From Clonostachys chloroleuca (lineage: Eukaryota; Ascomycota; Sordariomycetes; Hypocreales; Bionectriaceae): a stretch of 64,000 nt of DNA. A program made the position numbers and the translations under genes. Each line of letters opens with the position of its first letter. Position 1 is the stretch's first letter. The notes beneath the pieces are model-generated. The model searched no databases. It saw only the letters and a program-made list of their open reading frames with translations, and was not told where the DNA came from. Positions 46,221 through 58,866 of the stretch are shown here, one piece after another. The stretch covers positions 2,542,001-2,606,000 of the forward strand of contig JBANAY010000001.1 in assembly GCA_037952775.1 (NCBI GenBank). The letters are read 5' to 3'.

Positions 46221-48965
46221 ATGTCTGCAGCCTCGCCGACTCCTGCACCGGCAGGACTTGGCCGTAGGACCTCCCAGCGACAGGCGCTGCGGAGGATCCC
46301 CTCGCGATCAACATCATCAGCCAATTTATCCAGAGCCCAATCAGCAGCCGCAGCAGCCAGCGCTTCGCAAGAGAGCCAGCCTCAACCACAACAACAGGAG
46401 TCCCATTCCCAGCCACAGTCGCAGCAGCAGCAGTACCGCGACGATAGCTCAGAGGACGAGATATTTGTTCCCATGAAGCTCAGCGCCCTGACGAAGGCAC
46501 TGTTGAATACTGATGGGCCACAAGAACCCCAACCACCTGCTCAACCGTCGCCGCCTCGCACTCGTAGACGCGCAAGCAATTTGAACTCGTCTACATCCTC
46601 GGCTACTGAGAGGAGAAGACACCTGCGCTCAGGTAGCGCGTCTGTTGAGGAACCAAAGGCTGCTAAGCCCCCAAGTCCTGAGAAAGAGAAGGAGCACAGC
46701 CCCCCTAGGAAGCGGGTAGTCCGCCTGAGCCATACCGCTCAGAGCCTGAATCAAATAGGCCCAAGCAAGAGGCGCTCAACTTCAACCACCAGGTCTACCC
46801 AGAGAGCCGCCGGCCAGCCCGCGAGGCCCGCTAGCCGCACCAGCTATCGCGAGAAGCCGGCGGAGGAGGAGTCAGAGCCCCAGCCAGATATCAACACCCC
46901 TAATCAGCAAGGTCGGGTCGTGCGCATTGCGATTGGGTCATCTGGTAATCGAAGCCGCATTGGATCGCTGCACAATTCCTCTTCCAAGTCAGGCTCGGAT
47001 CGCTCTGCTGGAGATAGATCAGCACTCGAGGGAGACTACCCCCAGTATGACGACCCAGAGGCAGTTGCACGAGAGGCTCCGCTCGTTAGTATGGGCAGCA
47101 TGGCTCGCTATCCCTCAAGTAGCTACAAGAATCGCCAGGAAGACATCGCGAACCCCCAGAGTTCGATGCGGGTAAAGAGAGTGGGCAAGCTCAGCGGAGC
47201 TTTCCTCAGCGGGCCAGCTCGACGCGGCCTGAGGAGGCAAAGCGAGGAGGATGGCAATGAAAACCTCGAGGGCGAGGGGATGCATTCTAGCCAAGAGAAC
47301 GGGGGCCATCTGGGCGACGACGCTGCTGCCTCTTCTTTCTATGGCGATGTCAACCGTGACTTTCACTCCGGAAGCCCGGTAAGCGGTAATGCATCCGCAA
47401 GAGCTAGCCAACGAAACCAGGTTTCGAGCTCCGAGAGACGTAGCTCGTTGAGACGTTCGCCAGTACCAGAAGAAGCACAGCAGCAGCAATCTGTACCTGA
47501 GCCTCTTGTTGAACAAGAACAGGCAAGAGAGAGTAACCCTCGACCGGCAATCTCACGTCCCGAGCTCCCATCAGCGCGTGACCAGGAGAATGACATCCCG
47601 ATGAGCCTGAGGCGATCTAAGCCGGCTGAGGAACATGTTCTCGAAAAAGCCCCCAACCGACCGATGAGCGTTGACCTGCAAGAAAGGAAGGCGTCTTCAC
47701 CAGAGAGAAAGCCACTCGCCGCGCTTGCTCAGAAGCACAACACGCCTCATCGAGCTCCGCCGCCACCTCCGAAGATGTCTCTTGTCGAAACGGCTACCGC
47801 CACGGCTGGAGCCGCAACTACTACCCAGGTCAAGCAAAGAAGGAACGTCCTCAAAGTTAATGGAAAGCCTTACACTCGGCTAGACTGTCTCGGGCGAGGT
47901 GGCAGTGCCAAGGTGTATCGTGTAACAGCAGAGAACGGCAAGATGCATGCTCTCAAACGCGTGTCCCTTGAGAATGCGGACGCTCTGACAATCAAGGGTT
48001 TCCGTGGAGAAATCGACCTGCTCACCCGACTTGCAAGCGTCGAAAGAGTCATCAACCTCATCGACTATGAGATGAATGAGGAAAAGAAAATGCTTACTTT
48101 GGTATGTAAATCTCGATATTCCTTTTGATTTGGGAGCCAAGCTAATGATTTCCCGACCTAGGTCATGGAGATGGGTGAGCTTGATATGAACAGTCTTCTG
48201 AAGGATCGGTACACCCTTGAAGAAGCCAAGCTGGATACTGTTTTTGTCCGACACTATTGGAAGGAGATGCTTGAATGCCTCAGTGCTGTCCACCAGCATG
48301 ATGTCGTTCACTCCGATCTCAAGCCCGCGAATTTTGTTCTGGTCAAGGGACGCTTGAAGCTCATTGATTTCGGTATCGCTAATGCGATCCAGACCGATGA
48401 GACTGTCAATATCCACCGCGAAACCCAGATTGGAACCATTAACTTCATGTCTCCAGAATCCCTGCTTGATTCGAATAGTACCCGCGACGGCCGGGTCCCT
48501 GGTCGTCCTAAACTGATGAAGCTCGGCAAACCGAGTGACGTCTGGTCGCTTGGCTGCATTCTCTACCAGATGGTTTATGGTGCTCCTCCATTTAACCACA
48601 TTCCCAACTATGTGGTTCGGTGCCAAGCAATTATCAACTGGGACCATGCTATCGAGTTTCCTTCCCGTGGTCTCGGTGGTGTTACCGTTCCCCCTTCGTT
48701 GATTCGCACGATGAAGCGCTGCTTGCTCCGTGATCAGCATATGCGACCTACTTGCGAGGAGCTCCTGCATGAGACGGATCCCTTCCTCCACCCTGCTGAG
48801 CTTGGCGACAAGGGCCTCCCCATTGACGAAGAGCTCCTTGGAAGAATTATCCAGAGTGTCGTGACACGCTGCCGCGAGCGCATGCCGACCGAATCCGAGA
48901 GCAAGAATGTGTGGCCACAGGCATACTGGGCGAGCATTAGAAAAGCTACAGGAAACAGATCATGA
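46221..48965 (+). CDS. MPS1: Mps1/TTK-type dual-specificity protein kinase
   Basis: Spindle-assembly-checkpoint kinase acting at kinetochores and spindle pole bodies. Exons 46221-48101 and 48162-48965 (60-nt intron) give 894 residues. Residues 1 to about 545 are disordered, Ser/Arg/Gln-rich, with a glutamine-rich run near 55-75. The kinase domain starts with YTRLDCLGRGGSAKVYRV (about 551), the ATP lysine is in HALKRVSL (about 577), the catalytic loop is VHSDLKPANFVLVKG (about 675; HSD instead of HRD is typical of Mps1) and the DFG is in LIDFGIANAI (about 695). An activation loop with THR-rich GTINFMSPE and WSLGCILYQMVYG follows. Sequence is intact, including a C6 run near 46700. Confidence 0.94.
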
Positions 48966-49687
48966 GATGAAGTCTGCCTTCCCAGCTATAAATACGCACT
49001 CAGCAAACACTGAATGCAATTCGAAAAAGAGAAGCAGGCGGAGGCGAGTGCACTTGCATACCTATCTCACATCTCGCTTTGGAGCTTTTCTGGTATCATA
49101 TTTACCTTTCTTCCGTGCTTTTTCCTGAGGGAAATATCGTGCACTTATATCACCTTTCCTCGAGAGCTGGACGATTTTAATGCTATTATGAACAATTGGC
49201 GATTGGCAGAGGGCAAACGTTTGTTGCCACGGTGTTTGGTGTTTCTCATTCTCGAGCTTCTTCTTTTTCCTTTTCGTTGCTTTTTCCAATCTTGCTTGGT
49301 ACCTCTTCACCGTGGGCCTATTAAATACCCCCTGTTGTACTTATCTGTTTTTGAAATCCCCGAGGATTGAAAGAGTTTGGTGGCTCCAAGACGACATAGC
49401 GTCTTGAACTCCGTGTTTTGTTATAGCGATTCCGCATTAAAAACCAAGCATTTTCAGCATAATACAATTATAGACCAACTACTCTTGCTTTTGGATCTTA
49501 TAGTTTTGGAAGGTAATGGCACATTTTTAGTCATTTAGTCAAATATCTATTATACAAGGGTTTCTTCTTCGAGGGAATGGTACAGACGGCCTTAATATGC
49601 CCCTCGTGATGCTGATACAATTCTCATTCTCTCGCCCACCAAAAAAAAACTTCGAATTGGATAGATGATACTTCGCTGTCGGCCCTT
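48966..49687. other. Convergent intergenic: MPS1 and bL21m 3' ends
   Basis: A 722-base AT-rich region of presumed 3' UTRs, with an A9 tract at 49642-49650. No coding evidence. Confidence 0.55.
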
Positions 49688-50323
49688 TCATTCCGCCGCC
49701 GCCTCCTCCAGGTTCTTGATGTTCAGCTCCGACACCCTTAGGATGGTGTACCTGTGCTTGCTCTTGGCCTGCCTCTTGCGCCTCTGCCTCCTCTTCTTCT
49801 TGATCTTGATGCGCAGGGGCTCGGACTCGACTCCCACGACGGTGGCGCGGCACTCGAAGACCCTCTCGTCGATGTGGGGGCTGCCCTTCATGGTGTAGTC
49901 GCGGCTGCCGATGACGCTGGCGCGGTTGAGGCGGAGGACGTCGCCCGGGAGGACGCCGGGCATGCGGAAGGGGAGGCGGATCTGGTCGCCCTCCTGGACG
50001 AGGTAGGGGAAGCCGTGGATGTGGACGGTGATGTAGTGGCCTGGCTGGGCGGCGAGGAAGGGGAGGAGGTTCTTGACGGAGTCGGCGATGGGGGCGGGAG
50101 GGTCGCTAGGATGGCTCTTCTTGAGGGCCAGGGGGCGGACCTGGCTGGCCGTGGGGTTGGGGGCGTTGTTGTTTACGGAGGAGACGGGCTCGACAATGGG
50201 AGCGGTACTGTTGAACGAGCGGGTGGCCCAAGAGAATGGGAGCACGGCGGCGGTAGGTCGGAGACGGGCTGCGCTGAAGCTCCCGAGCTCCGGTAGGGAG
50301 CTGCGGAAGAGCGCCCTGCTCAT
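49688..50323 (-). CDS. MRPL49: Mitochondrial ribosomal protein bL21m
   Basis: Large-subunit protein of the mitoribosome, homologous to bacterial L21. Single exon, 211 residues. The N-terminus MSRALFRSSLPELGSFSAAR has the Arg/Ser/Ala content of a matrix presequence. The L21 core shows PGHYITVHIHGFPYLVQEGD, MPGVLPGDVLRLNRASVIGS, DYTMKGSPHIDERVFECRAT and a basic KIKKKRRQRRKRQ-KSKHRYTILRV tail. The frame is open further upstream to another ATG at 50545, adding 74 residues that look like leader sequence and lack conservation cues, so I chose the ATG at 50323. Confidence 0.88.
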   Translation of the reverse strand: MSRALFRSSLPELGSFSAARLRPTAAVLPFSWATRSFNSTAPIVEPVSSVNNNAPNPTASQVRPLALKKSHPSDPPAPIADSVKNLLPFLAAQPGHYITVHIHGFPYLVQEGDQIRLPFRMPGVLPGDVLRLNRASVIGSRDYTMKGSPHIDERVFECRATVVGVESEPLRIKIKKKRRQRRKRQAKSKHRYTILRVSELNIKNLEEAAAE

Positions 50324-51480
50324 GATGGTGAAGCAGTGCCTCTGAGGCGTGGCGGGACTGTTCCAATGACGGATTGAGGTCCGGAGGGGCTGCCAATTGC
50401 GGTCGAGGATGTGTAGCCTGCCTGTCGACCTAGCAAAAAAGTTGGTGTTTGGATGCCGAGCTGTGGTGTTGGCCGGAAAAACACCGCGGCCGGGGACCCG
50501 CTGAAATCTGGGGTGATGCCATGTCTTGCTGTGTGCAATGTGCATCAGGTTTGCTCAGAAGCGGGTGACAGAAGAAATAAGACACTAAATTGACAGGTAC
50601 CTTAATTAGAGCACAATATTCAATAACAAGAAGATATAACAATAAAATGGCTTTGGTGATATATAGTGAATTATTTAGTTATGTTTTTATTGTTAGTCTG
50701 AAGAAATCGAAATAACCAGTTATAGTTCCAAGAGTTTAGACTAGACGCTTGGTGTCTCATTTTTTCTGTCACTTAGCTATTTGGTAGTTAGGTATCGTTA
50801 CAGCCGCGTTGCGGATTCCTCCCTGTAACCAACGGACACTCAGCAATAATAGATGTGTGCATGGCGGGAAAGTAATCTGTACAGTAATCCATATAGTAAT
50901 ACGCATATGTAGTTATTTTAAGTCTTGAAAATACCCTGGCTTGATTAAATCCTGCTATTGTAACATGATTTGAAGAGGGGTGGACAAACTGGCACCAGGT
51001 GTAGTCGGCTTCTGATTCAACCTTTTCTCTTAAAGCACGAGTTTGCTCTAACACGTCGTGCGAATTCTCTCAGCCGAGATAGGGTCATGTTTTTGCAATG
51101 ATGTGGCCTCACTGCAGAACTGCCATTGGTCCTTAGGAGTGCGTCTTGATGACTTGAGAGCTCAATGGAGGAACTGAAAATAGCCCTGACATAACATCCA
51201 TCCATGCAACAAGCATCATGAATCGATCCTTCTATTATGGAGTACCGCGCGTGCTGATCTGATTCGTGCCGAGTGGGGCGGCATAAGGGTCCTGCGCGAG
51301 TCGAGCTGGGCGCTAGGTTAAGTAGAACTTGCTGGTGGTGGGCGGTGACAGTCCTGATTTTCTTTTCTGCCCGATCAAAACCACTTTGCGCTGCTGCGAC
51401 AGTTCCAACAGCTGCTTCTTCCATATTTTCCGTGCCACCCAACTTTGGCTAATTTTTTCGCTTCCATAATCGCGATCAAG
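50324..51480. other. Divergent promoter region bL21m/PRMT1
   Basis: About 1.2 kb between divergent starts, AT-rich between 50570 and 50960. The first 222 bases next to bL21m are open in its frame. Otherwise no gene or repeat. Confidence 0.5.
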
Positions 51481-52965
<1,485 letters not shown>

Positions 52966-55696
52966 AAAGCGAAGTGACGACAAAAAAAAGGGAAAATGTT
53001 TTGAGCGATACTTCAATGGCCCCGTCTGAACTCTCGACGCTACTGAGGGCGTAAGAGTTCATGGACGGCCAGCGTTTCAATGGAGTCGGTGCTGCTATGT
53101 ATAGACCTTTATCTGGGAATAAAGTGATAACGGGTTTCTCGGGATGCACTTGTTAATTTATGGATGATGACATCAAAAGCAACTAAGGAGAGTGATACCA
53201 GCTAGAGACACTCAATAGATTCGTTTGCATCGACTACATTGCGATATGGAAATTATCAGGGTTCACTATCAGGTACTTGACATGAGTCTGGACTCGTGAC
53301 TTTGCTCATGAGCGTAACGAAGTGACCAACATGATGGAGGCGAGACTAAAGTCTGTGTAGCATCAAAGACTTGCCATAACTAAGCTGTTATCATGCTATC
53401 TGCTTCGATAAAATGTTGGACAACTTCATGCACAATTAAGGCTTTTCAAGTTTGATACTGTGTTCTTATTGAACCAAGCTAACCTAACGGCCCACAAGAG
53501 CAAGATATATGCGACCTTGTCTTGCCTCCCCATCTTGACTCCAGTCTTGGTCTTCCCTCCGCCTTACCCAGCCATCGTAGCAGTCATGGCTACACTCGTC
53601 ATTATAGCAGTTCCACACATCTTGTAGTGCCTACGAGCTCGGAGAACTCTCAAATTATCCTCTCGATACTGGTGACATGCCACTTCTTGTGCTCGACAAT
53701 TTAGATATCATCATCGCTTTTGTAAAAATCGGTCAAAGATGGGTAAGTAAGATGACAGCATGTGTTCCGATGACTCGAAGAGGACTTGCTCGAGAGTCGG
53801 TCGCGCTCGGGCGAGCAATACAAAATTTTCGAATTGAAGCGCATAATGATGGGATGGAGGTTCTTTGGTTAGAAAGATCAAAGTTTTGCTTGGTTAGCTG
53901 GTGGTTTCAAATGTTACGTTCAGGTCTGATCGTGAGCTTGCTAGCACTACTGAACCTCACTCTCTAAGAACGAAGCTATTTCTAACATAGAAAATCTCCA
54001 TACAAATTCTCTCGCTTGTTATTCTCTTGAATTCCAAGGAAAAATTCCAAGGAGAAATAGAACACGGTTGAATTATTTTAGGCAGCCATTATACAAAGCG
54101 GTCTGCTTATAAACGCTTTTCATATAGGTGCCTCATTGCTTCTGTCACCTAGTTGACGCTGTTCGTTTTCGAAGCTGTTATGCGTCGCCTCGTTCTTGGT
54201 TGGTCGTGGGTTCCCTGCCTTTTGTTCAACCAAATGCTGCCTCGGACTCGATCTAGAGCGTCTTGGAAATGCACTTGGTAGTATCGCATGACGTAGTGAC
54301 ATTGGATTGGCTAGGTTCAGACAATGAGGCGGTTCTGCACATTGTGTATTGCCCCGCCGCTCGTGATGAATCCCTGTTCGTAAATAGATGAGGTGTACAG
54401 AACCCTGTTCCTCTTTTGCCCAATTTGGCTATATCCCCCACACCATCTCTCTGAGATATTGAGATGCAGAAAGGCGCCAAGAGGGTCAGATAAAGAGATT
54501 TCCTCGCCTTGAGGCTGGGTAGTATAGTCATTCTGTGTCGCGGACGGGAGGTGGTCCTCATCTCTCCACATTCACTCACTTACATAGCAACGAAACCGGG
54601 GTGTACCTGCTGCAGCGAGGATATGGTGGAAACTGGTGTCAGTGCATATGAAAATCTTGAAATCACATGTCCAAAGACCCATTTTGGCCTCCAAGTAGGA
54701 TGGCGGGAAGGGGCTGAGGAAGATGGCAAAGCTGCCTGACCGAGATGCAGCTTTGTGCATGTTCTGCTTGGATGGAGGCTGGACTGGACTCGAGCACAAG
54801 GACAATGTACTCGGTACTTGGGACGCCACGTTCCTTATCTTATCGGGGGCGCGGGGCAGTTGAAGTGTCTGGAAATTTCTTTCAACTTCGATGGCGGGGC
54901 AGAGGCTCCGGGGTGGGATGACGAGCATTGCTATTGCTCTCGAACAGTCCAATTGGCAAAGCGCGAAAGCGCAATTCAACAGGCAGAGCCTTGTAGAACC
55001 AGCTGGCAACCCCCAACCCCCATCCACTCGAGCCAGGCCCGTAGTACCAGGTACGCGGCGGCCACAGCAAACAGCTCTTACAAGTCCAACCCTGCCTGAG
55101 CGCACCGTCGGGCAGCGCTGCTTTAGCGGGAATAGCAGCTGGGGAACGGCAACGGCTGCCCACGCTCAATGGCGGCAATCAGTGCTTAGAAAACTCGTCG
55201 AGATGCAAAGCAGCACCGGCACTAGGATGCAATGGCGGACACCACGAATTACCACACCGACATGGCTGGAGGTACTCGATACCGGTGACTTACGTGGAGG
55301 AGGATGCCTTGGCTGTGGCCTGTGTTGCTAGCCTGGCAACAGAGCGCTGTTACTGTTTTAGCACAAGCCGTGGCTGCCAACTGACATATTTAGTAGGCGC
55401 TGTACCAGCTACTTCGCCCTGGCTAAATTTTCCTCAGGCTTTGCCCAAAGCAACCGCCCGCAGGACCCGACCATTAATACTTTTTTTTGTGCCCCTCGTA
55501 AACCAACGCATCTCTCCGCTATTGCATAAACCCTTTCTTTTCCTTCATAGAGCAAAATAAACTATCCGCCTGCCCCTCCAGCCGCCCGCTTCGCTTCCTC
55601 GTCGATATCTTGTCGTGCGCAGGTCGTGAACAACGATACAACACACAAACCCCGTCTCTTTACCGATCGCGGTTTTCATCACATACAGCCGTAACC
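52966..55696. other. 2.7-kb intergenic region upstream of Hsp88
   Basis: Holds the PRMT1 3' UTR and a long Hsp88 promoter and leader. A heat shock element array lies at 54861-54890. Reading frames up to 177 codons occur on the minus strand near 54572-55105, without domains or splice support. No transposon signal. Confidence 0.5.
54861..54890. promoter_or_regulatory. Gapped heat shock element upstream of Hsp88
   Basis: The stretch reads, in five-base units, tGAAg tgtct gGAAa tTTCt ttcaa cTTCg. GAA and TTC units thus fall in exact 5-base register, symmetric about the central GAA-TTC pair. Heat shock factor trimers bind such nGAAn arrays, including gapped forms. It lies about 810 bases before the Hsp88 start codon, far but plausible given the long leader. 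Confidence 0.5.
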
Positions 55697-58399
55697 ATGA
55701 GTGTCGTCGGTACGTTATGCCTTTGCATACTTTCGGTCCCTTGCTCGTTGGGTTCCTGCTGCTGCGTCCAGACCGCGAGCAAAAGTGCTGGGGGTCCCCA
55801 TGGCGATCGAGCTGCCCCTCACTGCGTCCTGCCCGTGGATCAACAGCAGCAAGACCTGCTCGCTTTCTCGCTCTGTTAGAATGGAAATGCTAACCTCAAG
55901 CTAGGTGTCGATTTCGGTACGCTGAAGACAGTGATTGCTGTCGCGAGAAATCGTGGTGTCGATGTGGTGAGTGCCTCTCTCTCTGCCCCTCCATGCCCCC
56001 TCCCAGTCCCCAGTCTTAAAAAATCCATCCGCATACAACATCCTCGCAATCGAGATACAGTCAAGAGCGCTGGCTTTTCTCGATGATAGGGACCGAAATA
56101 TAAACTTTGCACAATTACGAAGGAACAACGGCTGACGACTTTTTGTTTGTAACAGATCACCAATGAAGTCTCAAACCGAAGCACACCGTAAGCCAGACCC
56201 CCTCCCTACCGAAATAAACAAAGTGAAGAAGCAAATTGGGCTGACAGATCTCGTCATATAGATCCTTGGTTGGCTTCGGCACCAAGTCTCGATACCTCGG
56301 TGAGACTGCTAAGACGCAAGAAATTTCCAACCTTAAGAACACCGTGAACTGCCTCAAGCGTCTTGCTGGCCGCCAATTCAGCGATCCCGATGTCCAGATT
56401 GAACAGCAGTTTGTCACTGCTCCCCTTGTTGATGTCAACGGCCAAGTCGGTGCTGAAGTCAACTACCTGGGCAACAAGGAGAAGTTCACCGCCACCCAGC
56501 TCGTGGCCATGTACCTGAGCAAGATCAAGCAGACCGCCGCCGCCGAGCTCAAGCTACCAGTTTCCGATATCTGCATGAGTGTTCCTCCTTGGTTCACCGA
56601 TGTCCAGCGCCGTGCTCTCAACGATGCCGCCGAGATCGCCGGCCTCAAGCTCCTCCGTCTTATCAATGACAACACAGCTGCCGCTCTTGGCTGGGGAATC
56701 ACCAAGCTGGATCTCCCAGCTCCCGAGGAGCAGCCTCGCCGAGTTGCCTTTGTCGATATCGGTCACTCCAACTACACTGTCTCCATCGTCGAGTTCAAGA
56801 AGGGTGAGCTCGCTGTCAAGGCTACTGCTTGGGACCGTAACTTTGGTGGCCGTGATTTCGACAAGGCTCTGGTCGACCACCTCGCCAAGGAGTTCAAGGG
56901 CAAGTACAAGGTCGACATCTACACCCACGGCCGCGCCATGGCCCGTACCATCGCCGCCGCTGAGAAGACCAAGAAGATTCTCTCTGCCAACCAGCAGGCC
57001 CCCGTCAACATCGAGTCTTTGATGAACGATGTTGATGCTTCTGCCGTCATTACTCGCCAGGAGTTCGAGGCTCTCATTGAGCCTCTCCTCGTCCGCACAG
57101 CCGCACCCCTCGAGCAGGCTCTGGCCCAGGCCAAGCTCACCAAGGAGGACATCGATGTCGTTGAGATCATTGGTGGTGGATCTCGTGTCCCCGCCCTCAA
57201 GGAGCGCATCCAGTCTTTCTTCGGCAAGCCCCTCTCTTACACCATGAATGCTGACGAGGCTGTCGCCCGTGGTTCCGCCTTCAGCTGTGCCATCCTTTCT
57301 CCCGTTTTCCGTGTCCGTGACTTCGCCGTCCAGGACATTGTCAGCTACCCCATCGAGTTCGCCTGGGAGAAGGCCCCTGATATCCCTGATGAGGACACCA
57401 GCCTCACCGTTTTCAATAAGGGCAATGTCCTTCCTTCTACTAAGATCCTGACCTTCTATAGGAAACAGCCCTTCGATCTGGAGGCCAGATACGCCAAGCC
57501 AGAAGAGCTCCCTGGCAAGACCAACCCCTGGATTGGTCGCTTCTCCGTCAAGGGAGTCAAGGCGGACGGTGGTGACGATTTTATGATTTGCAAGCTCAAG
57601 GCCCGTGTCAACATTCACGGTATCTTGAACGTTGAGAACGGTTACTACGTGGAGGACCAGGAAGTCGAGGAGGAGGTCAAGGAGGAGGACGGAGAGAAGA
57701 AGGACCCTGATGTGAGTCATACAAGTACCGTTTCTTCAGGAGTATTCTTAACTGACTCGATTTCAAAAATAGGCTATGGAGACCGACAAAGAAGAGAAGA
57801 AGACGCGCAAGGTTAAGAAGCAGGTCCGCAAGGGTGATCTTCCTATCGTCAGTGGCACAGCCTCTTTGGAGGAGAGCGTCAAGGCTTCCTTGACAGAGAA
57901 GGAATCCTCCATGGTCATGGAGGACAAGCTTGTTGCAGACACTGAGGAGAAGAAGAACGAGCTCGAGGCTTACATCTACGACCTCCGAGCCAAGCTCGAT
58001 GACCAATACGACGAGTTCGCCAGCGAGGAGGAGAAGACCACCATTAAGGCCAAGCTGGAAGCTTCCGAGGTATGTTTCCCATCGTGTTTCCGAATTCCTC
58101 AGCCCGAGTGTCATTCTAACTTTGCTTCCTAGGATTGGTTGTACGACGAGGGCGAGGATGCCTCTAAGGGAGTCTACATCGCCAAGATGGACGAGATCCG
58201 CGCCATGGCTGGCCCCATCGTCCAGCGCCACTTCGAGAAGGTTGAGGCCGACCGAATCGCCGTCCAGGAGCGTCTGGATGCCGAGAAGGCCGCCAAGAAG
58301 GCCGAAGAGGAGGCCCGTAAAGCCGCCGAGGGTGACAAGGCGGACGCAGAGATGAAGGACGCCGACGCGACGCCAGAAACGGAGGGCGACCCAAAATAG
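55697..58399 (+). CDS. HSP88: Hsp110-class chaperone Hsp88 (Sse1 orthologue)
   Basis: Cytosolic nucleotide-exchange factor for Hsp70 and holdase of unfolded proteins. Exons 55697-55709, 55905-55966, 56156-56187, 56262-57711, 57773-58069 and 58133-58399 give 706 residues (Neurospora Hsp88 and yeast Sse1 are about 700). The first coding exon is only 13 nt (MSVVG). The ATPase domain has VDFGTLKTVIAVARNRGVDV, SRYLGETAKTQ, RLINDNTAAALGWG, AFVDIGHSNYTVS, NFGGRDFDKALVDH and EIIGGGSRVPALKE. An acidic linker (EDQEVEEEVKEEDGEK) and a helical C-terminal domain rich in Lys/Glu/Ala follow. Codon bias indicates high expression; heat regulation is suggested by the upstream element. Confidence 0.95.
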
Positions 58400-58866
58400 A
58401 TGCTTGCGGGTAGAGGAGTTTGCTAACGCTGTTGATGACGAACGAAACATGGCGGTAAAACTAATGGCAGCTGGAGTAGTGCCAGTATAGATTCTAAGGT
58501 TCTGGTTCTGGCTCAGCTTCTTTTTTTCCGGGGGACGCAGAGAGGGGGTTAAAAGACAGGTGCTAAATGATGATGGGACATATGCCGATTTTTAGACCAC
58601 TCTAAACACATATTTCTATATTATACCTAAGGTTCATATGAAACTCGTGAAGCCTTACACTTGTTCCATCTGAATGTACGTCTCAAGAATGCGGACAATA
58701 TGAGATCAAAGGAGAGAGTACAAGAGTAGAGTCCCAATTTATGAATAACTTTTAGTTATGATGTATGGATGTAAATGATGAAGAAAAAAACGACAACCCG
58801 TACTGCTAATCTTTTTGTTTGAATCACACTACATATGACCTAGATAAGAACCCCCTTTCCTTCCTC
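58400..58866. other. Convergent intergenic: HSP88 and eIF5B 3' ends
   Basis: A 467-base AT-rich spacer of presumed 3' UTRs between converging genes. Nothing else seen. Confidence 0.55.

Noticed and set aside
54572..55105. A 177-codon minus-strand frame upstream of HSP88
   Set aside because: No recognisable motif, no splice continuation, and it overlaps the probable promoter and heat shock element.
56554..57720. A 388-codon open frame antisense to HSP88
   Set aside because: Leu/Asp/Gly-biased shadow caused by strong C-ending codon bias in HSP88; no domain or start context.
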